Assembly: GCA_903789415.1 (NCBI GenBank)
Contig: CAIFEG010000018.1
Span: 1 to 39,565 of the forward strand
Reading direction: 5' to 3'
Length of the DNA stretch: 39,565 nucleotides
Source: an uncultured Eggerthellaceae bacterium
GTDB taxonomy: Bacteria; Actinomycetota; Coriobacteriia; Coriobacteriales; Eggerthellaceae
The translations under genes were made by a program, and so were the position numbers. Shown here piece by piece: positions 35,683 through 39,565 of this stretch. A model generated the notes under the pieces. It was not told the DNA's origin, searched no databases, and saw only the letters and a program-made list of their open reading frames with translations. Positions within the stretch are counted from its first letter, which is position 1. Each line of letters begins with the position of its first letter.

Positions 35683-36033
35683 TTACTCCTGATTGAAGCG
35701 CAGTCCATCAATATACACATCGACAGAATCCGCCTTCACACCCACCTGAGTTTCGAGCGCATCTGCGACAGCTTCACGAATATCCTGTGCAATTTTTGGA
35801 AGTTTATATCCATAGTAAACATCAACATGGATAGCAATATGCAAATCATTGCCATCCTCGCTCGTTGCTACCACACCACTGGTATCTGCCTTTTGTTGAA
35901 ATGCAGAAAGAAGCCCTGACGGTGCACTTGTTCCCACAGCGGCAACGCCTTCAACATCTTTTACTGCGATTGAAACAATAGTTTCAACAACGCCATCTGC
36001 TAGCTTCATGCCCTTCACATTTAAGTCAGACAT
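35683..36033 (-). CDS. Asp23/Gls24 family envelope stress response protein
   Basis: The 116-aa product has the DUF322/Asp23 pattern: KLADGVVETIVSIAVKDVEGVAAVG at the start, DLHIAIHVDVYYGYKLPKIAQDIREAVADALE in the middle, and VDSVDVYIDGLRF at the end. In Staphylococcus the family member sits under the membrane via AmaP and affects wall homeostasis; no AmaP homologue is next to this one. AAGGAG with 7-nt spacing gives a strong ribosome site. It is the first gene of the asp23-nusB-xseB-dxs group, in keeping with the frequent Asp23-nusB linkage in Gram-positives. Confidence 0.92.
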   Translation of the reverse strand: MSDLNVKGMKLADGVVETIVSIAVKDVEGVAAVGTSAPSGLLSAFQQKADTSGVVATSEDGNDLHIAIHVDVYYGYKLPKIAQDIREAVADALETQVGVKADSVDVYIDGLRFNQE

Positions 36034-36507
36034 GTCAAATCTCCTTTTCCAGAAACCTTCGGAAACAAAAGTCTAAAGACTTCACGGCCAACATTGCACG
36101 CTCCCCACGCACATATGGCGTGACGGTCGCATACATAGATACGATCGTTTTTACCTAGTCTACTCTACCTACCAAAACAAAAGTATCCACTCGCATGAGT
36201 TTACTCATAAACAAACAAAACACGTTGATGTTTAGTTGCTTTTTCCACGCTTTTTTATGCATAAAACTTCATATTTCGATGAAGAGACATTGTTTATCAA
36301 CGTGCGAAATGTGTTTTGAGATATGCACAAAATGTGTATTTGCACCTTTGCTGAGCAATTTTTATTCCGTATTACAGATTTTTTTACATTTCTGCGTTCT
36401 TATTTCCTACAAAATCACTATGATTTTATTTCATTAGTTCTTTCGAATAATTCCCATCGAAATTTCTAACACATATTGTTCTCTATAGCATAGGCAGGCG
36501 ATGTCCC
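36034..36507. other. Dyad-rich AT-rich divergent region before sstT
   Basis: 474 bp without a gene, containing promoters for the asp23 and first sstT units (not resolved with confidence). Dyads: ATGAGT-TT-ACTCAT (36195-36208); a perfect 14-bp TTTTATGCATAAAA (36253-36266); CTTCAT/ATGAAG (36267-36284); all but the first enclosed by CACGTTGAT (36221-36229) and its reverse complement (36296-36304). Several short open frames here have no family resemblance. Confidence 0.5.
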
Positions 36508-37857
36508 ATGAAAGCCATTTGGGAGAAGTGGAATTCTTGGAACCTTATTAAACGTATTCTTTGGGGCTTGGCAATCGGTACCGTTTTGGCGCTGATTATC
36601 CCCGGAATTGCAGTGATCACGCTTCTCGGAACACTGTTTGTTGCTGCACTGAGAGGACTTGCCCCTATCTTGGTATTTTTCTTGGTTATGGGCGCATTAA
36701 CCTCTACGGGTGGCAACGCAGGAACGATGAAGCGGATCGTTGGACTGTATGCGATCAGCACCATAATCGCAGGATTAGTGGCAGTTGCCGCAAGTTTCTT
36801 GTTCCCCGTAACCGTTACGCTGAACAATATCGACACTTCACAAGCAGCAGGTGCACCTTCAGGAATTGGAGAAGTGCTCACGAACCTACTTACCAGCGTT
36901 ACCTGCAATCCTGTAGATGCATTGGTAAATGCGAACTACCTGGGCATTCTTGCATGGGCAATCTTGCTTGGTCTTGCACTGCGTATGGCTCATGCCCAGA
37001 CGAAGCGCGTGGTTAATGATATTGCCTATGCGGTCCAGCAAGTGGTTGCATGGGTCATTTCGTTTGCGCCATTTGGCGTTTGTGGCCTGGTTTACAATGC
37101 AGTTTCCACAAGCGGCATGTCGATATTCATCGAATACGGTGCACTTCTTGCGGTGCTTCTGGGATGCATGCTTCTCATCGCATTCGGCACCAACCCCGCA
37201 ATTGTTGCCGCAGCCACACGCATGAATCCCTATCCACTGGTTATGCGCTGCCTAAAGGAAAGCGCAATCACTGCATTCTTTACCCGTAGCTCAGCAGCAA
37301 ACATCCCCGTTAACATGCAGCTGTGCCACAGCTTGGGATTAGACGAGCGCACCTACTCGATTTCCATTCCGCTGGGTTCAACCGTTAATATGTGCGGTGC
37401 GGCTGTCACGATTTCTGTTATGGCAATGACCGCAGCCCATACCCTGGGCATTTCAATCGACTTCCCCTCAGCCTTAATCTTGTGCCTGTTATCTGCAGTT
37501 GGCGCTGCAGGAACATCGGGCGTTGCCGGCGGAAGCTTAATGCTGATTCCTCTGGCATGCAGCTTCTTAGGAATTGGAAGCGATGTCTCCGCTCAAATGA
37601 TCGGCATCGGATTTATCATCGGCGTTCTGCAAGATGCAACAGAGACCGCTCTGAACTCTTCTTCAGATGCCCTGCTTACCGCAACCGCAGAATTCCATCA
37701 ACGTCGCGCACACGGTATTCCTATTTACATGCCAAAACGTGGTGAAATTCCTCCTGAGGCTTCGTACACAATCGATGAAAAGACGGGCAAGCCTATTATT
37801 GTGGAAGACAGAGCGAAAGAAATTCCTTCTGCCCAACCTGCCGTACAAACGGAATAG
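36508..37857 (+). CDS. sstT: Na+/serine-threonine symporter, SstT type (copy 1)
   Basis: This 449-aa DAACS-family transporter takes up serine or threonine with sodium. The SstT-specific motifs are clear: WGLAIGTVLALIIP, TRSSAANIPVNMQLC (about 260-274), SIPLGSTVNMCGAAVTISVMAMTAAHTLG, and SGVAGGSLMLIPLACSFLGI followed by FIIGVLQDATETALNSSSDAL. The helix count and the two re-entrant hairpins fit the glutamate-transporter fold. The G in NM(A/G)G is Cys here. It is followed by a close paralogue on the same strand, with an intergenic tandem repeat and terminator between them. The ATG follows a weak AGGCGATG site. It ends with TAG. Confidence 0.92.
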   Translation: MKAIWEKWNSWNLIKRILWGLAIGTVLALIIPGIAVITLLGTLFVAALRGLAPILVFFLVMGALTSTGGNAGTMKRIVGLYAISTIIAGLVAVAASFLFPVTVTLNNIDTSQAAGAPSGIGEVLTNLLTSVTCNPVDALVNANYLGILAWAILLGLALRMAHAQTKRVVNDIAYAVQQVVAWVISFAPFGVCGLVYNAVSTSGMSIFIEYGALLAVLLGCMLLIAFGTNPAIVAAATRMNPYPLVMRCLKESAITAFFTRSSAANIPVNMQLCHSLGLDERTYSISIPLGSTVNMCGAAVTISVMAMTAAHTLGISIDFPSALILCLLSAVGAAGTSGVAGGSLMLIPLACSFLGIGSDVSAQMIGIGFIIGVLQDATETALNSSSDALLTATAEFHQRRAHGIPIYMPKRGEIPPEASYTIDEKTGKPIIVEDRAKEIPSAQPAVQTE

Positions 37858-37900
37858 CGTGAAATCGGACAACGCGCGCACGGACACCGCGCACATTATA

Positions 37901-37940
37901 AAAGGTATTCCTTTTTAAAGATATTTCTTAAAGGTATTCC
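37901..37940 (+). repeat. Tandem duplication in the spacer between the two sstT copies
   Basis: AAAGGTATTCC occurs at 37901-37911 and 37930-37940, with a similar T-rich/AAAGATAT continuation after each copy, giving a 29-bp period. It is noncoding. It lies just before the terminator of the first copy. Confidence 0.6.
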
Positions 37941-37974
37941 TCTTTTCTAGAAAGATATGAAAATTCAATGATTG

Positions 37975-38008
37975 AAAGGTCTGCATTTCCAAAATGTGGG
38001 CCTTTTTT
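37975..38008 (+). terminator. Terminator after the first sstT copy
   Basis: A 14-bp stem with three G-U pairs (AAAGGTCTGCATTT / AAATGTGGGCCTTT), a 3-nt loop and TTT directly after. It implies that the second copy has its own promoter in the following ~90 bp, and it lies inside an upstream open extension of copy 2, arguing against a start there. Confidence 0.78.
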
Positions 38009-38102
38009 CATGGTTATTTCGTTTTCGTTACAATTTGGAATTCTTTTTCCGCTAAAAAATGTCTATCTGGTGTCTAAAAAATCATGTTGGACGGGGCACA
38101 AA

Positions 38103-39440
38103 ATGAAGAACATTTGGACGAAATGGACAAGCTGGGGCTTAATTACACGCATCGTGTGGGGACTTGTTATCGGAACAATCCTGGCACTTATTATTCCTGG
38201 TTTAGTTGGCATTACCCTTCTTGGTAATTTGTTTGTAGCTGCACTGCGTGGCGTAGCACCTATCTTGGTTTTCTTTTTAGTAATGGCGGCACTTTCTCGT
38301 GCAAAAACGAGCGGTTCTACCATGAAAACTGTTATTGTCCTGTACATCATCGGTACCTTCACCGCAGGAGTTATCGCGGTTTTTGCAAGCTTTATGTTCC
38401 CGATTACCGTTACGCTGAACGATGTCGATGCGAGTACGCAAAGTGCACCATCAGGCATTGGAGAAGTGTTGAGCAACCTTGCGCTGAGCGTTACCTGCAA
38501 CCCTGTTGATGCTCTAACCAATGCAAATTACTTAGGAATTTTGACCTGGGCAATTTTACTTGGATTTGCCTTCAGACTCGCAAACAACCATACGAAAGAT
38601 TTCTTAGGCAATTGCGCCGATGCAGTTCAGTGGGTCGTACGTTTTATCATTGAATTTGCACCATTTGGTGTGTTTGGACTGGTATACAACGCAGTGAGCA
38701 CCAGTGGAATGAGAATATTCCTCGAATATGGAGCATTGCTGCTGGTACTGCTTGGCTGCATGATCTTTATTGCTCTAGTCACCAACCCGCTTATTTCTGC
38801 TCTGTATACCCATATGAATCCATATCGACTAGTTTTCCGCTGTTTAAAGGAAAGTGCAATCACCGCATTCTTTACCCGCAGTTCAGCAGCGAACATCCCC
38901 GTCAACATGCAGCTGTGCCGCAATTTAGGGCTCAATGAGGATAATTATTCCGTTTCAATTCCGCTGGGCTCAACGATCAACATGGGCGGCGCTGCCGTTA
39001 CCATTTCCGTCATGGCAATGACGGCAGCTCATACGCTCGGCATTTCGGTTGACTTCCCAACGGCCGTGATTTTATGCGTGCTTGCCGCAATTTCTGCTGC
39101 GGGTGCATCGGGTGTTGCTGGCGGAAGTCTTCTGCTGATCCCACTTGCCTGCTCGCTTTTGGGAATTGGCAACGATGTTGCTATGCAGATGGTCGGCATC
39201 GGTTTTATCATCGGCGTTCTGCAGGACTCCACAGAGACCGCACTGAACTCCTCTTCCGACGTTCTGTTCACGGCTACAGCAGAATATCATGAGCGCAGAA
39301 AAGCAGGGCTGCCCGTTATCGTTCCGAAAACCGACGACGAGCCGCCAACCTACAACGACGAAGAGCTTGTGAAGAGCGACGAGGCTGCCGTAAGCGCGGG
39401 TGCAGATACCGAAACGGGATCTGACACTTCCACTCACTAG
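38103..39440 (+). CDS. sstT: Na+/serine-threonine symporter, SstT type (copy 2)
   Basis: This 445-aa paralogue of the preceding gene is similar along the whole length and carries the same signature motifs: TRSSAANIPVNMQLC, SIPLGSTINMGGAAVTISVMAMTAAHTLG, SGVAGGSLLLIPLACSLLGI and FIIGVLQDSTETALNSSSDVL. It keeps the usual Gly in NMGG, where copy 1 has Cys. The C-terminal ~40 residues (acidic, Ala/Thr-rich) differ most. The ATG at 38103 aligns with the start of copy 1; an open extension back to 37968 contains a terminator and is rejected. A recent tandem duplication with separate transcription is the simplest reading. It ends with TAG. Confidence 0.92.
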   Translation: MKNIWTKWTSWGLITRIVWGLVIGTILALIIPGLVGITLLGNLFVAALRGVAPILVFFLVMAALSRAKTSGSTMKTVIVLYIIGTFTAGVIAVFASFMFPITVTLNDVDASTQSAPSGIGEVLSNLALSVTCNPVDALTNANYLGILTWAILLGFAFRLANNHTKDFLGNCADAVQWVVRFIIEFAPFGVFGLVYNAVSTSGMRIFLEYGALLLVLLGCMIFIALVTNPLISALYTHMNPYRLVFRCLKESAITAFFTRSSAANIPVNMQLCRNLGLNEDNYSVSIPLGSTINMGGAAVTISVMAMTAAHTLGISVDFPTAVILCVLAAISAAGASGVAGGSLLLIPLACSLLGIGNDVAMQMVGIGFIIGVLQDSTETALNSSSDVLFTATAEYHERRKAGLPVIVPKTDDEPPTYNDEELVKSDEAAVSAGADTETGSDTSTH

Positions 39441-39458
39441 TTCCCTTTGCTCTAATTT

Positions 39459-39512
39459 AGCGTCCATTTCGCGCTTGAAACAACAATGTTTCGGGTGTGA
39501 AATGGACGTTTT
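39459..39512 (+). terminator. Terminator after the second sstT copy
   Basis: A 22-bp stem, mostly Watson-Crick with some G-U pairs (39461-39482 with 39487-39508, arms beginning CGTCCATTTC and ending GAAATGGACG), has an ACAA loop and is followed by TTTT. It is an unusually long and strong intrinsic terminator. Confidence 0.85.
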
Positions 39513-39521
39513 GCATTACAT

Positions 39522-39549
39522 GCTTTGCGTGTTTGATATCGTGCAAAGC
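39522..39549. other. Short inverted repeat near the right edge
   Basis: GCTTTGC (39522-39528) and GCAAAGC (39543-39549) are separated by 14 nt. The function is unclear; it may belong to the next gene's control region beyond the window. Confidence 0.3.
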
Positions 39550-39565
39550 CTTATACCGTGCACAA

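Noticed and set aside
37968-38102. 45-codon N-terminal extension of the second sstT gene
   Set aside because: The stretch contains the terminator of the first copy and has no counterpart in copy 1; the ATG at 38103 aligns with the family start.
1-39565. Mobile element, prophage or defence island
   Set aside because: No transposase, integrase, phage structural gene, terminal inverted repeats or attachment-site duplication next to the tRNA genes was seen.

Overview
The window looks like chromosomal core sequence from a low-to-mid GC actinobacterium of the class Coriobacteriia. The clues are a prfB-ftsE-ftsX-ctpA-rnr-smpB cluster, a four-domain ribosomal protein S1, an orphan BTAD/SARP-type ATPase regulator, an EFR1-type ferredoxin, and the general protein flavour. 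A small Eggerthellaceae-like genome (for example Cryptobacterium) would fit, but that placement is inference; no rRNA or marker comparison was possible. I see no insertion sequence, prophage, CRISPR array or resistance island. Nearly all of the window is housekeeping sequence.

Region 1 (1-14747, all minus strand). Reading right to left: a large BTAD-domain regulator with its own promoter, then secA, prfB, a split transketolase (N- and C-terminal subunits overlapping by 8 bp), ftsE, ftsX, a C-terminal processing protease, RNase R and the start of smpB. From secA onward spacing is short and the direction constant, so these genes are probably co-transcribed in large part. They link export, translation termination, septation and ribosome rescue or RNA decay.

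Region 2 (14748-15300, plus strand). An AT-rich divergent spacer carries a 20-bp perfect palindrome and 11-bp-phased direct repeats at the BTAD gene promoter. It is followed by a clear sigma-70 type promoter, tRNA-Gln(CUG), tRNA-Glu(CUC) and an intrinsic terminator.

Region 3 (15345-26132, mixed). A NYN-nuclease/double-LOTUS protein and a membrane-anchored alpha/beta hydrolase form a two-gene operon, divergent from the CCA-adding enzyme. recN converges on the CCA-adding enzyme. EFR1 ferredoxin and dtd follow. An Rrf2 regulator faces cysK, suggesting local cysteine or Fe-S control. A GT-C type membrane glycosyltransferase lies beyond a repeat-rich spacer.

Region 4 (26193-36033, minus strand). 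rpsA, coaE and uvrB form one group, with a terminator after rpsA. Asp23, nusB, xseB, dxs, an ArsB/NhaD-type transporter and a prepilin-peptidase-like protein form another tightly packed group.

Region 5 (36034-39565, plus strand). Two tandem paralogous SstT-type Na+/serine-threonine symporters each end in a good terminator. A dyad-rich 470-bp leader precedes the first.

The most interesting observations are: (a) UAG is the commonest stop codon (14 of 29 complete genes), while the release factor 2 gene encodes SPT instead of the usual SPF codon-recognition tripeptide and itself ends in TAG; (b) the SARP-like operator architecture in front of the BTAD regulator; (c) FtsE with a ~60-residue His/Pro-rich N-terminal extension; (d) several structured or repetitive intergenic elements. 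I did not find a clearly novel multi-gene system.
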